Assembly (NCBI GenBank): GCA_019096195.1
Contig: JAGTXK010000121.1
Span: 1-64,000, forward strand
Direction of reading: 5' to 3'
DNA length: 64,000 nucleotides
DNA from: Boletus sp. NGJ
Lineage: Eukaryota > Basidiomycota > Agaricomycetes > Boletales > Boletaceae
Shown piece after piece: positions 12,727 through 23,437 of the stretch. The notes under the pieces were generated by a model that worked only from the letters and a program-made list of their open reading frames with translations, was not told the DNA's origin and did no database searches. Positions within the stretch are counted from its first letter, which is position 1. Each line of letters opens with the position of its first letter. Made by a program: the position numbers and the translations under genes.

Positions 12727-13469
12727 TGTTCGGGATCACAGTGCGAGTTTGCGTTTCCGCACTGGTTCCATTATGGATAGCAACCACCAATGAATAATTT
12801 CCCGCGAACAGCTGACGATAGCACTCGAAAAGAACATGCATCTCTGCCGCCTACAGGTTGGGCAACGGATGTTTTCATAGATATGAGGAGTGGAATCCGG
12901 TCCGTTGTGCTATGAATTTCACTGGTCTCAACAGAATGGTACTACGCCTTACTAGGGGCTGCTTCGTCGAACTGGTTCAACTGTCTTTCCAGAATAGAAG
13001 TGACTTGGCTCGGGAGTCGGGTTGCATCATATCGACCATCGTGAGAGACATCTAGAGACATGCAAGGAGAAAGATAACAGGTTTGTCACTGATAGAAGGC
13101 TGTTCCCGTTGTAAGTAGAATTAGAAAGCGATGAAAATACTTTAAGCATAGGTCGCGATCGGGCGAATGCAACGGGGAGCATGACATGCATTGATCTAAC
13201 CCAAAGGACTTATGGACAAGTACGGGTTGCTACCGAAATGGCCAAGTTTCTTGGCCCCCGGGGTGAAGAGTAGTTATTCCTGACATGTCGAAGTGCCCGA
13301 TATGACTAGGTTCTTGGAGAGCTTCGAGGTCGCAGGATACGAGTGTGTAATCGCGTCGTTGGCTACAACCGGGTGACCGAAATCATAAGAATTCGTATCA
13401 AATATAGAGAGCAAATCATCATTGATCTATTACTCACGACGGTAATACCTTATTTTTAATACGACGCCT
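12727..13469. other. Intergenic region without a supported gene
   Basis: Holds the promoter of the dehydrogenase to its left and the 3' flank of the Mit_KHE1 gene to its right. Short open frames here have no intron signals, conserved motif or composition that would support a gene. Confidence 0.6.
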
Positions 13470-14730
13470 TCATGAAAAGTCGGATGATGACGATGCACCT
13501 AGGCGTCCGCGTGCTTGGTCCATGGCATGATACATATGTACTAATGCGGATTCGGGAAGACGGAACATTTTGAGAATATGAGGCATCGCCTTGCGAATAA
13601 GAAGTATGCACTCAGATTGGGATGACCCCGTTCCGGACGCGGCCTCTGATTTCCCGTCAGCAACAACATTTCCGATTGTTGATTTCTTTTCCGAGGGTCT
13701 CGATGCCAGAGTAAGTGGTGGGAAGCTTTGAGATATTCTTGAGGACGAAGTGAATGACGCATATAGTTTATCGAGCTCTACGCTTGGATCTGGCTTAATC
13801 AACCCGTGGTCTAGAAGGGACGACAGATATTGCGAAGATTTATAAGCTGTGTCGAGGACCGCCAAGAGGACCGCCACCACATAATGCGGGAGGGGCAGTG
13901 CGTAAGATAGTAAATCGCAGGAAAGAGCATAAAGCCAGCTGACCTCTGTAGTGTGACCACGACCTCCAGATGCAGAAAAAGAGTGGAAAATTGGGTATCA
14001 ACGCTGTGCATGGAAGGAAAGGTGAGAAAAAAAGTATTCATGCAGGACAGGTAGTGCGTACGTATCAACATGATCGGAGTAGTAAGGGGAGCGACGAGCA
14101 TCCACAAGTAAAACCCCCTTCGATGTCGTGGTCCACGACTCGCTAAAAGTGTCTGCAGGTGAGCAAGAGGTGGACACAAAGCGTGGTCTTCTCGGCAGGG
14201 GGGATATAAAGAAGGGGGGTAGATGAGTGGTATCTGTGTGCGGAAAGGGTTGCTGAATTCACGACACCAGGCCGGAGCAGAAAAAAACGTACTTTTGGGA
14301 ATAAATGTGGTTGACTCCTGTCGTCGATTTGTTTACTGGTGCCGGTCAGGGGCACGGTGGGTCCCAAGGATGGATCAACATTTCTGAGTGCTAACTCCTC
14401 AAATTCTATGCCATCAGCTATCCGTTCACCTAATTCATAAGTCCGTAGCTACTTTGTGTGAATCGTCCTTCTCCCGTTGACAGGAAGAACGCCCACCTTC
14501 CAGCTGCCTTTCGGTGCTTTCCCAAGACTATTCCAGAGATCCGAAGCTTTGTTCGTCGCATTCTTCAGCACTGTTTTGTGCCACGAGAGATCCTCGCGGC
14601 CACTACACGGCGAAATCAGGTCGAAATGATAAAAAACCAGCATGGTGCTCGCGTTGAGGTCGGGAGACGGGTTTCTCTTGGCGTCCGGAGACACTTTGAC
14701 CCTGGCCAGGGGAAGTGCGATGATGCGCAT
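13470..14730 (-). CDS. Mitochondrial K+/H+ exchange-related protein (Mit_KHE1 family)
   Basis: Belongs to the Mit_KHE1 family of mitochondrial inner-membrane proteins linked to K+/H+ exchange in fungi. Five exons on minus (14497-14730, 14293-14448, 14062-14233, 13944-14003, 13470-13846) give 332 residues. Family landmarks: start MRIIALPL, then VFYHFDLISP, ERIADGIEFEELALRNVDPS, IPLIYPPS, RRGFYLWMLVAPLTTPIM, PLIPNFPLFFCIWRSWSHYR and LSSLLDHGLIKPDPS. The two hydrophobic segments in the middle are typical. The C-terminal third is family-variable. It is divergent from the small gene at 14893, with a 162-bp shared upstream region. Confidence 0.9.
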
Positions 14731-14892
14731 CGAGTGTGCTCCCTTCGGGAGTATGTTCATTGTAAGCTCAGCGGGCGTGGTCGGTGTCCCTTGCTTCAGG
14801 GAGGCAAGGTCACTAGCTAGCAAGCACGTGATCGACCACCAATTCACACCATTGACTTCGACCACGACTCGTCGCGTCGAACGACCTTCGCC

Positions 14893-15424
14893 ATGAATTC
14901 ACCTGATCCTGGCTCGCCCATATCCACTGACACATCTGGATCACCATCCCCAGATGACTTTCAGTTTTCGAATCGCGATCAGCAGCAAACCTTGAGCGCT
15001 GCCGATGCTCGTTTGCTCAGCAACATCTCATCCTCATTCACTGTGACATCGGGTTCCTCGAAGCGTCGTCTCCCTGGTGGGTCTTCCTCAGAAGGCCCGC
15101 AACGTCGAGACCCGAAATCAAGGAGAAGAGAGGATGCATTTGGTTCCGCAATTGGCTCGAGGAGAATGGTCATCGAGGGGCAGGCTGGCCGCTTGGTCGC
15201 GGGCCGCGGTGTCGGTCTGGGAAGCAACACATTTCAGGCAAAGGGGGATTATACCTCCCGCAGGGACAAAGAGGAGCTCGTTGATTTATCCTTGGTGGAG
15301 CAACTGAGGCAAGGTCAGTCATGAAGGCGTTGGAAGTTATTCTTTCTTCCTCAGTTCCTCATCCCTTTACTGGTCAGACTTCGGAGATCCATTCCTGGAG
15401 TCTGGTTTGAAACTGATCAGCTGA
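14893..15424 (+). CDS. Small basic disordered protein, function unknown
   Basis: Exons 14893-15313 and 15378-15424 make 155 residues. The chain is rich in Ser, Arg and Gly with RRLPGGSSSEGPQRRDPKSR and ends in SLVEQLRQDFGDPFLESGLK, a possible short helix. No known domain is seen. The clean GT-AG intron and the meaningful C-terminal helix after splicing support a real gene. Its promoter is shared with the Mit_KHE1 gene. Confidence 0.65.
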
Positions 15425-15486
15425 TCGGTATCTGTATTAGTTACAACACCATCGTGTGACTGGAATCGGTGAGTATCCTCTAGCCT

Positions 15487-15783
15487 GGTCATATATCTTG
15501 CTCATTCGTCCCCGAGTCGGCTACAGTCCTTCTCGTGGCCCTCTAGGGACACGACATGAGTACAGTCAATTATTACTTGAAAATTTGAGACTTCGACCGG
15601 TATCATAACACCATCCACTGTTGTATCCGGTGTAGAAGCACTTACGCCTGTTTGATTGCTTCTCCTGAAACTGTGTATTGTATCCTCAAGATGCGCAGCC
15701 CCTCTTGCGGCACTGAGGGCGGACTCCACTTTCCCGAGGTTATGGTTATTGGGACGGCGGTGACTATACTCTTTTGAACTCAT
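15487..15783 (-). CDS. Possible small two-exon gene
   Basis: On minus, ATG at 15783 opens MSSKEYSHRRPNNHNLGKVE and runs through SALSAARGAAHLEDTIHSF to a GTAAGT donor. After a CCCTAG acceptor near 15542 the frame ends at a TGA about 50 nt on, for roughly 63 residues. The amphipathic composition and strong donor are suggestive, but no family is recognised and it could be chance. Confidence 0.25.
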
Positions 15784-15955
15784 CAAACTTGCATTCCTGA
15801 CTTTGTGAACTTGTCGCTCACCTGATTACTGAACCCCGAGAATCTGCCGCGCTCTGCGTCACATATAGTGGTACATACCTCAGCCTCTCAGGCGTCTTAA
15901 CCCGCATCTTCCAGTTTCACCCACTTGATCGTTGATTAACTGCCTTTCAAATAGA

Positions 15956-17062
15956 ATGGCTCGGCAACAATTCAAGTATTTGACACGTTCGCTACTTCGA
16001 GCTATGTCCTTGGCAGTGCACTAACACATGTCCAAACAGCTGAACAGGTTGACTTCTTCCTGGCGAATGGTTTTGTTGTCATTAGGAATGGTTTCACTGA
16101 AGCAAAGGCTGCAGAATGGACTGAGAATATATGGGTCTGTCTTGGTCTTGACCCTAACGATAAGACCACCTGGGATAAGGAACATATCCACATGCCATGG
16201 CACAGGCATGAAGATGTCGCCAGCTTTGCCCCAAACGCATGTTCAGTGCAGTGCATGCTTGCTCCGTGTCTCGTACCACAGGTAGGTGTGGGAGATCATC
16301 GATCATGAAGGAACTCCTCGGTGGCCGGAACGCATTGATCAGCCCAGCGGATCGTAGCGCGATTCTTTCGTTGTGAATCTTGGGACTGAAGCCCTTGAGA
16401 AGACCGATGCCGTCGACCCCAAGGACCTCGATAATTGGCATGTTGATAGTGACTTCTTCGTAAGTCCTTATTGAAGAGAGTTTGTGGATTGGAACCGAGA
16501 AGCGCGTTTAGCTCCATTATCTGGACTCACCAGAACAGGCGCTACTAGTTATTCCTGTCTGCTCAGATATCAAGCCTCGTGGATGAGGCACTTTCATCGC
16601 TCCAGAGGGTATCGACATGTTCGCAAAGTATCTTGCCGCACATCCCGAAGGTGTTCTCCCGACGGTTCACTCCCTCTACGATCGCCTATGCAGATCCGAA
16701 GGATGACCCTGGGTGCTATTCTCTTCTCCAAGAGGTGAAGAAGTGCACCAAGTTTTTTTGAGATCACTGACGGCGTCGTTTTGCTCCATCCTCTCATGCT
16801 CCACGCAGCTTCAAAGAACTACGTACTCCCGCTTTATTACTAATTCCCCTGTTTCACTCAAAGAGCCGTTTGACTTCAGCTTAGTTGAGAAGAAGACTCT
16901 CAAGGCTCTCGGTGTCGACAGGCTTGATTACAAGGTAACGACGGAGCGGAAGAGGATAGTTCCCAAGAGTAGAGCAGCCAAGGATAAGTTGAAGCAGGAG
17001 GAAGAGAGGAGGTTGGCGGAGCTCGCGGCTAAGAAACAGTTTGCGACGATATTTGTTGCTTG
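15956..17062 (+). pseudogene. Decayed phytanoyl-CoA-dioxygenase-like gene, copy 1
   Basis: Related to PhyH-type Fe(II)/2-oxoglutarate dioxygenases. Exon 1 (15956-15986) and the start of exon 2 (from 16040) read cleanly: QVDFFLANGFVVIRNGF, then HMPWHRHEDVASFAP. Further on are DSFVVNLGTEALE, the Fe-ligand region NWHVDSDFF, VVLLHPLMLHAAS and KKTLKALGVDRLDYKVTTER. These blocks sit in different frames. A TAG lies where RDSFVV begins (~16351), a TGA interrupts PRG-GTFIAPEG (~16588), a frame change precedes ERIDQPSG and a run of seven T shifts frame at ~16757. At least four defects make a working protein unlikely. Confidence 0.8.
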
Positions 17063-17710
17063 ATCTATGATTCTCCGGGTGGATTTTACATGAAGTTGTA
17101 AGGAAACCTACCGGTATGTTCGTAGGAGTTCACCTCCCGATCGATCCTCGTGATAGTCGACGAAAGCTCATCTCGCGACGTGCCGGGCTCCAAAGATAAC
17201 TCCATATCATGTAACATCCATCCATGAAGCTGAGCTCTTTGCGCCGCTTTTCCACCACTATCAAGGTGAATATGGCTTAGCAGCGGTTGAGGGATCTCCC
17301 AGAACATTGTAATGAGCAGTGACTGAAGTTGCCCCTCAGGGGGCCGGGCTGTTCAGTTCTCCCATGGAAAAACAATATTCAGCTGCCCAAGTACTTACCG
17401 TATAGAGATATCTAAACTTCAATCAGACCTAGTCTGGGATTTCAAGGACTGCTAGTTTGCGCGCACACAACGAGCCATTCCCCACAGGTCCTGTCCTATC
17501 TGCCCCAGACAAGTTGCGAGTTTGTCTCGTGGTCAAGGCAAACGAGCAGACCCCCGTCTCCGATCATCACGTCAGGTATCCCCGTGTCTCGTCAATGTTA
17601 TGCAAGCATACCTCGGTCCGAACCGAATGTGTTTTTGCTCATCCGTACTTTCCTCGTTGGTGTTCAGAGGCAACGCCAGAAGGCAGCAACTGCGAGGGCT
17701 AGTCGCCAGC
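17063..17710. other. Intergenic region between the two PhyH-like relics
   Basis: No gene is seen. The stretch carries only short unsupported frames and presumably the old promoter of copy 2. Confidence 0.5.
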
Positions 17711-18835
17711 ATGGTTAACGATTACAGACACCTCAACCGTGCGTCAAATCCATTATCATTTGTCTCATTCAAATCACGGTATTGGAACAGCCAACCAAAT
17801 GGACTTCTTCATGATAAATGGCGACGTTGTGATCAAACAAGCCTTCAGCAAAGAGAAGTCCGATGAATGGAGAAGAGAAGAGACGGCGAATCGACATGGC
17901 CTACAGACAAACTTGAAGATCGTATTCATATGCCTGTACACAACCGGGAAGCTGTTAAGACATTTGCTCCAAAGGTATGAGTCACAAGCATGATAACAAA
18001 CCCTGGCTTCATAGTGTAAATGTAGGCTTGGGGAGCAATGACGGAACTCCTTGGCGGTGAGGACCGTATCGCTGAAAATAGCGGCTGCGGGGACTCTTTC
18101 GTTGTCAACTTGGGATCGGAAGAGATTGCACGTCAGACGGAATCATTGCACCCTCATGATTTGGACAGCTGGCATATCGATGGTGACTTCTTCGTCAGTC
18201 TCCTTGCTAGCGACGCTGCATAAACAGACTGACACAAGGCCGGGTCCCAGGTTCGTTTCCTCGACTCACCTGAGCAAGGACTCCTTGTAATCCCCATCTT
18301 CTCGGATATCAAACCCCGTGGTGGTGGTACTCATATCTGTCCCGAAGGGATCGATATGATTGTGAAGCTCCTCACCGTGCGCCCCAAAGGATTGTTCCCT
18401 ACCCCGCGACTGTGCCTGATCCCTTCTGATTCGCCCTATGCAAATTCAAGAGACGACCCCGCTGTCTGGTCCCATCTTCACGAGATAAAGAGGTGCAACA
18501 AGTTCGTCGAGCTGACTGGGGAGGTTGGCGATGTCGTGCTTCTGCATCCGCTAATGCTCCACTTGGTTTAGTACCTCCGCAATCCCAGAGCCATCACGAA
18601 CCCACCCGTGGCATTAAAGAAACCCTTCAACTTCGACCGAGAGAACCCGGAGGGTTACAGTTTAGTGGAGAAGAAAACTTTGAAGGCTCTGGGCGTTGAT
18701 CGGCTTGATCACCGAATCACTACCGAACGCCGTCAGGTTGTGCCCGAGAGGGTAAGGATTCAGCAGCAGATGTTGGAAGAAAAGAAGAAGAGGCTCGCAG
18801 AGGGCGTGCTGCGTCGAAACAACACTCGGCCGTGA
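17711..18835 (+). pseudogene. Decayed phytanoyl-CoA-dioxygenase-like gene, copy 2
   Basis: Tandem paralogue of the relic at 15956 with the same layout: short first exon MVNDYRHLN, then QMDFFMINGDVVIKQAFS. Later blocks are RIHMPVHNREAVKTFAPK, AWGAMTELLGGEDRI, DSFVVNLGSEEIA, DSWHIDGDFFV, IFSDIKPRGGGTHICPEG and VGDVVLLHPLMLH, with C-terminal KKTLKALGVDRLDHRITTER. A one-base frame change separates NRHGL from the DKLEDRIHMP block (~17910) and an in-frame TAG follows LMLHLV (~18570), where the family has a Ser-Lys-Asn-Tyr-like stretch. It is better preserved than copy 1 and may have decayed later. Confidence 0.72.
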
Positions 18836-19095
18836 CTTCTCCTGTTCTCATTCCCGTAGCGTAACTTTCGAGCTTCATGCATCTTCAATCATAATACCTG
18901 AGTCAAGAAGGATGGGTAGTAGTGCGCCATATAGCAAATGTGTATCTATGACAAACTTGCATGCTGGAAGCAGCTAGGAGGTTTCCACGTCCCATTTTCT
19001 CTTACAGTATACGTGTGAATCGAGTGTTAATTTAATACTGTAAAACACTACCAGTATCACAATTAGTTGACCTTCACATTGACAGGTTCTTGCAC

Positions 19096-20206
19096 ATGTT
19101 TTCCAGTGCGTTTCAAAATGTCGTCGGAATGTCTCTTGTTTTGGGAGCGGCCTCCTACGGGGTTGGTCTCGCTCCGCTTTCCATGCCACTTTCCAGTACG
19201 TATCCGAGCAGAGGAGAGTTATGGAGACTCAGTCTAATAGACAAGTCGTAAGAAAAACAACTCTCCATGTTATCCAACCTGGGTACCGGGCTACTCATTG
19301 GCACTGCCCTCGGAGTAATCCTCCCCGAGTGAGTTCTCTAGCTACATTGCGGGTTTGAGGCTTGTCCGGTCATAATCGTCATTACAGGGGAATCGAAGAA
19401 CTTGTGACCGACGCTGACTGGGAACGACGCTCCTACTCTTTCGGCATTGGGATCCCAATTCTACTGGGGTTCACCCTAATGTTTCTTTTGGAAAACTACT
19501 TAACCTCCCATGGACAGCCACTAGCCCATTCTTCGACTTCTCAGCCTGAAGAACTGACTTTTGATGTTGACTTAGAGGAACGAGGACGTCCCCCCAATGC
19601 CGAGAGCCCTCCCCTGCGCCATATTGAGACTAGTAGCATCCAGCGGGTCTATCCATTATCCTTTGGTTTGATCATACACGCACTCGTGGATGGGTATGCC
19701 TTACGTGTCTCCGCATCTAATGCGCGTTCTCCGAACTTGTCGCTCATCGTATTCCTTGCGATCATTGTCCACAAAGGCATGGTGCTCTGCTTCTGCTGTT
19801 TCGTTAGCTGACAATATATGGAATAGCACCGACTGCGCTTGCTCTGACCACCGCACTTCTCGCAAATTCGCTTTCTGTGACAGACTGCAAGAAGCATCTG
19901 TTGTACTTCAGCCTCGCGACTCCTGTGAGCTCGGTTTTGACGTATGGTCTCTACGCCTTCCACTCCGAGAATCGCAGTACTTGGTCAGGAGGCGCGTTGC
20001 TATTCAGCGTAAGTCATTTAAAAGGTACTTGGAGATCACTGCCTCATAATTTGTAGGGGGGCACGTTTCTGTATGTGGCTTCGGTGATGCAGCCCATATC
20101 AGAATCGCCTGCGAACGAGATCGGGAAGCTGTTTCGCACTATACTACTCGTGGGGGGGATGTTTTTCCCTGTGCTAGTTAGTCAGTTGGTGGGGCACAGA
20201 CATTGA
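19096..20206 (+). CDS. ZIP-family metal transporter (SLC39A9/Atx2 type)
   Basis: Membrane transporter for divalent metals, probably Zn or Mn, in the Golgi or another endomembrane. Five exons (19096-19195, 19253-19328, 19388-19776, 19827-20008, 20057-20206) give 298 residues. Seen: helix VVGMSLVLGAASYGVGLAPL, the LSNLGTGLLIGTALGVILPE segment, PLSFGLIIHALVDGYALRVS with the metal-site His, and LSLIVFLAIIVHKAPTALAL with the second His. The loop after the third helix is acidic. The third exon needs a GC donor (GCATGG at 19777) to join in frame. Atx2 itself is a Golgi manganese protein; that function here is inferred. Confidence 0.9.
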
Positions 20207-20368
20207 GTATACAGATCCCTGGGGTATCTACTGTAACTGTGTTCATTGGTTTAAATTAAATTATAATCGGTGCTGGCAGACGCTTATTTTATTCACTCGA
20301 AGCGAAGGGTTGTGTGCTCACGAACTGGGGCCAGGCTGACCCAACGTTGTAGTTTATCCATCGACCCC

Positions 20369-21600
20369 ATGTCATCCCCGGGGACAGACTCTGAAAGTGA
20401 GAAGGAGCTGACACCTCCGCCGCTAAAGCGGCCCCGTCAGTCCAGGTCGTCAAGGACTTCGAGCAGCGCTTCGAATGTCAAGAACAACTCTATCCTCCCC
20501 ACCGCTAGTTCTAGTTCTACCTCGCCAATAATGAACAACTCTCCTAATTTGCCTCCACTCGCTGTCTCGATCCTAGGCGTCGAACCAATCGACGAGTTCG
20601 TCAGGGAGATTGCAGACTTCGTGCATCACATGGTCACGACCAGACCCAACATGGGTCCCGACGCGAAAGTGGAGGTAGAAGCTAAGCTTGGCATCCTCAA
20701 AGACCGAATTACTGGAAAGAGGATATCATTGCCAGTGTTGGTGGAAACGAGTGCGTAGCTGGATGCCATCAGTTTCGCCTGATGCTGACATCGCCATGCC
20801 TCAGTCCTCCTCCCAGACGGAATTGATCTGCGTTTCGAATCAAACATGTCGGCTGTTGGTGTCTATATCTGCGGACAGCGATGCGACTGAGTGAACTTAC
20901 TCTGGATGTTTCAGATGCAACACAAGCACTTCAATACGATTCTTAACGAACTACAACGTCATTCCTCCGAGCCCTCGCACCCAGCATCTCCGCTGGTGTA
21001 TAAACACTTCAAACTGGTGGACTCTTTTTACACCTCTGACAGTCCTCGTGATCGTGAAAAGATTCGTGTCACCCGTGAAGAGAAGACTGGGACGGTCACT
21101 GAGGTCACGAAGAAGGTGAGATTGGGTGACCTTAACATACATTCCCCGAAGCGGGCAGCCGACTGGAGGGTTAGTGTCAACTTGGAGATCCCGGGTAGGT
21201 TGAATCCCTAGCTCACACTTGTAGACACTTATAAGCTATCCCAGTGCCCCATCCCGTAGGGACGCCGACACTCACGAGAAGAAAGGACAGAATATGCTAC
21301 TCGCACGAAGAATTTAATATTGACCTCACGCAGGTAGTATCTAACGTTGGTCCTAGCAGTCCGGTGAGTACAACATTCTCATAACAACTTACTCGTCTTC
21401 ACTGGTTTTTCCATCAGCCTGAGACGCTGCACGAACTGGAGGTGGAAATTGCACGGTCTACATTACTGTTGTCAACAGCGTCGAAGCGAGGTGATCCAAA
21501 CGTGTCGGAACACGAACGGAGCGCATTTGATGAGTTGATCCGGTCGTTTGTGAACAACACTCGGATTCTCGTCAAGAACGCTAACGAAGGATGGTACTGA
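20369..21600 (+). CDS. CET1: mRNA-capping enzyme subunit beta (RNA 5'-triphosphatase)
   Basis: Removes the gamma phosphate from nascent mRNA before guanylylation in the nucleus; a metal-dependent triphosphate tunnel enzyme distinct from the animal enzyme. Exons 20369-20750, 20805-20854, 20915-21194, 21245-21363 and 21418-21600 make 337 residues. The N terminus is Ser-rich. Tunnel motifs are VEVEAKLG near residue 105, DRICYSHEEFNIDLTQV, and ETLHELEVEI, whose glutamates bind metal. A basic strand, REKIRVTREEKTG, lies between them. Length fits the compact basidiomycete form. Confidence 0.93.
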
Positions 21601-21702
21601 AGAGATATCTCAGACAGATGATGTAGTCAAGTCACAGATATACGATACAGGGTACCAGAGCATTATGGAATTTAGAGTACCGTGGTAAAGGAGCAAAACT
21701 GT

Positions 21703-23352
21703 TTAGACACCAACGATTTCAACCAAGTCACCGTCCTCTAAATCGGCATCTCCGATTTCCGCTTCAGAGGCCAACTTATCTCCATCAACCATCAACTGAG
21801 GAAAAGGAACGGACTTCTTTCCCATCCCGCTTGTGGAAGCAGCACGAGAATAGTTGTCAGGCAACCCTGCTGCTTTGAGGAACGCCTTTACAATTGCGCT
21901 ACAAATGGTGGTCGAGCGAACTGTGAGAGGGAAAGCTTTGTCCTTGGTAGCCGCGGACCGGAGTACAAGTTTGATCGTATCTCCAGTGGACTCGGCCACC
22001 GACTCAACATCAGATTGTGGCGCCGTGGAAGGGGAACATCTTGCTGTACCATCCTGGCGAGATAGCGATGGTGCCCGGTTACTTCTCTGCGCATGAATAT
22101 ACTCGGCAGTATGTTTGTCACATGCCTCTATTTGTTCCAATTAGCAACTTCGACCACCTTCGGGTGACGTGACGGACCTAGTTCTCCCTCCGCCCATATG
22201 TGAAGACTATGAGGAGTTCCTGAAGCAAAGACGCGTCTGTAGTCGTGACTGATCACGAGTTGATCTGCCATGACCCCGGCTAGGTCGGCGACTCCATCGA
22301 ACAACTCTCTAAAAGTATCGTGCTAAATCAATGTCGCATTGGTCGATAAGGGGCCACGGGGCAAAAGGGAGAGACGCACTCGTCTCATTTTGAACGTCCA
22401 GCATTGCTCCCGAGCCGAGGGGTTGAGCGGGTGTGGACGCCAACGAACCTTGATATTGACGGCTTCGGGCCCCCCTGCGCGTTCTGGGTCGATGTGACTG
22501 TGTTTCACTTGTTGCCTGGCTGCTTCGGCAATCTTCGCGAGTTCAGGGTCCAGGTCTATCGTATCGGTGGAGTCGTCTAGGAAGAAAGTAGGAGAGGGAG
22601 GCCGGGGTTGGATTGCGAGCGCTTGCCTGAGAATGGTATGTGAACAAAAGGGCTAGTAATCAAACGACGCTCTGCAAACCTGACCAGGTTCATCGCATTT
22701 GCGCGCTGATGTGCGGGTAGTTCCGGGGGTGGTGTGATCGACTCAGAGCGACTCTCTCGTTTGCGCTTATTGGGTGACGTGTTCTCCTGAGGGTTCCTGG
22801 ATGTATGCTCGATGATCTGGATATCGTCATCTTCATTGTCCGAGGAGAGTCTGGACTGAACAAGTCAGAGGACACGACAAAGACCGGAAGCCTCAGGGAA
22901 CAGTCCCGGGGACCTTGTCACACGCGAGGTACAACGAGGAGAGATGACTCAACCAGCGGGACCCGAGACAGAATGTGTGAGTGAGATTAGATTCATAGAC
23001 GTACATTCTAGCTACATCCGTGCCCTGCCATCTGGGGCGGCTGTTCTGCTTGATCGGCTTCTTCTTCTTCCGTGGTTTCACAGAGGACTCGTCTGCCGGG
23101 TCATCCATGTCCCAGTCATCGCTGGATCTTGTGAACGGTGTTGCCTCTGGAGGGCGATGAGTTCAATGCGGGAGAGACGCGGCGGCACTTACTCGCGGCG
23201 GACTGCTCGAGCTGTTTCCAGTGCTGGGCTGTTCTTCCCCTATTCCTACGGAAGAGGTCGTCCTCGTCGTTGACGGTGTTGACAATCGAAGCCTCGCCAC
23301 TGGCGCTGATCACTGGCTGTCTCGACACCAGACGCGGTCGCGGACGCGCCAT
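21703..23352 (-). CDS. Rad60-like protein with SUMO-like domain
   Basis: Resembles the Rad60/Esc2/NIP45 group, nuclear genome-stability proteins that carry SUMO-like domains and cooperate with Smc5/6. Minus-strand, several exons: the first opens at ATG 23352 with MARPRPRLVSRQPVISASGE, an acidic/basic segment follows (KPRKKKKPIKQ; DNEDDDIQIIEH, a possible SUMO-interacting motif), then KVRWRPHP. The last exon (from ~22140) holds the SUMO-like fold: TIKLVLRSAATKDKAFPLTV, AIVKAFLKAAGLPDNYS, LMVDGDKLASEAEIGDADLE and DGDLVEIVGV. Internal splice sites were not all resolved. It is divergent from the GCFC gene with 85 bp between start codons. Confidence 0.82.
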
Positions 23353-23437
23353 TCGTTAATGACAACACCCCGTGGGAATTTCAGCCTGTCAATGCCCTAC
23401 CTCCTTTGTCACGTATCGGTCACGTCACGCTACCCCA
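23353..23437. promoter_or_regulatory. Very short bidirectional promoter (Rad60-like / GCFC)
   Basis: Only 85 bp separate the two divergent start codons, so both 5' UTRs and core promoters must overlap here. No TATA box is seen. Confidence 0.6.
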
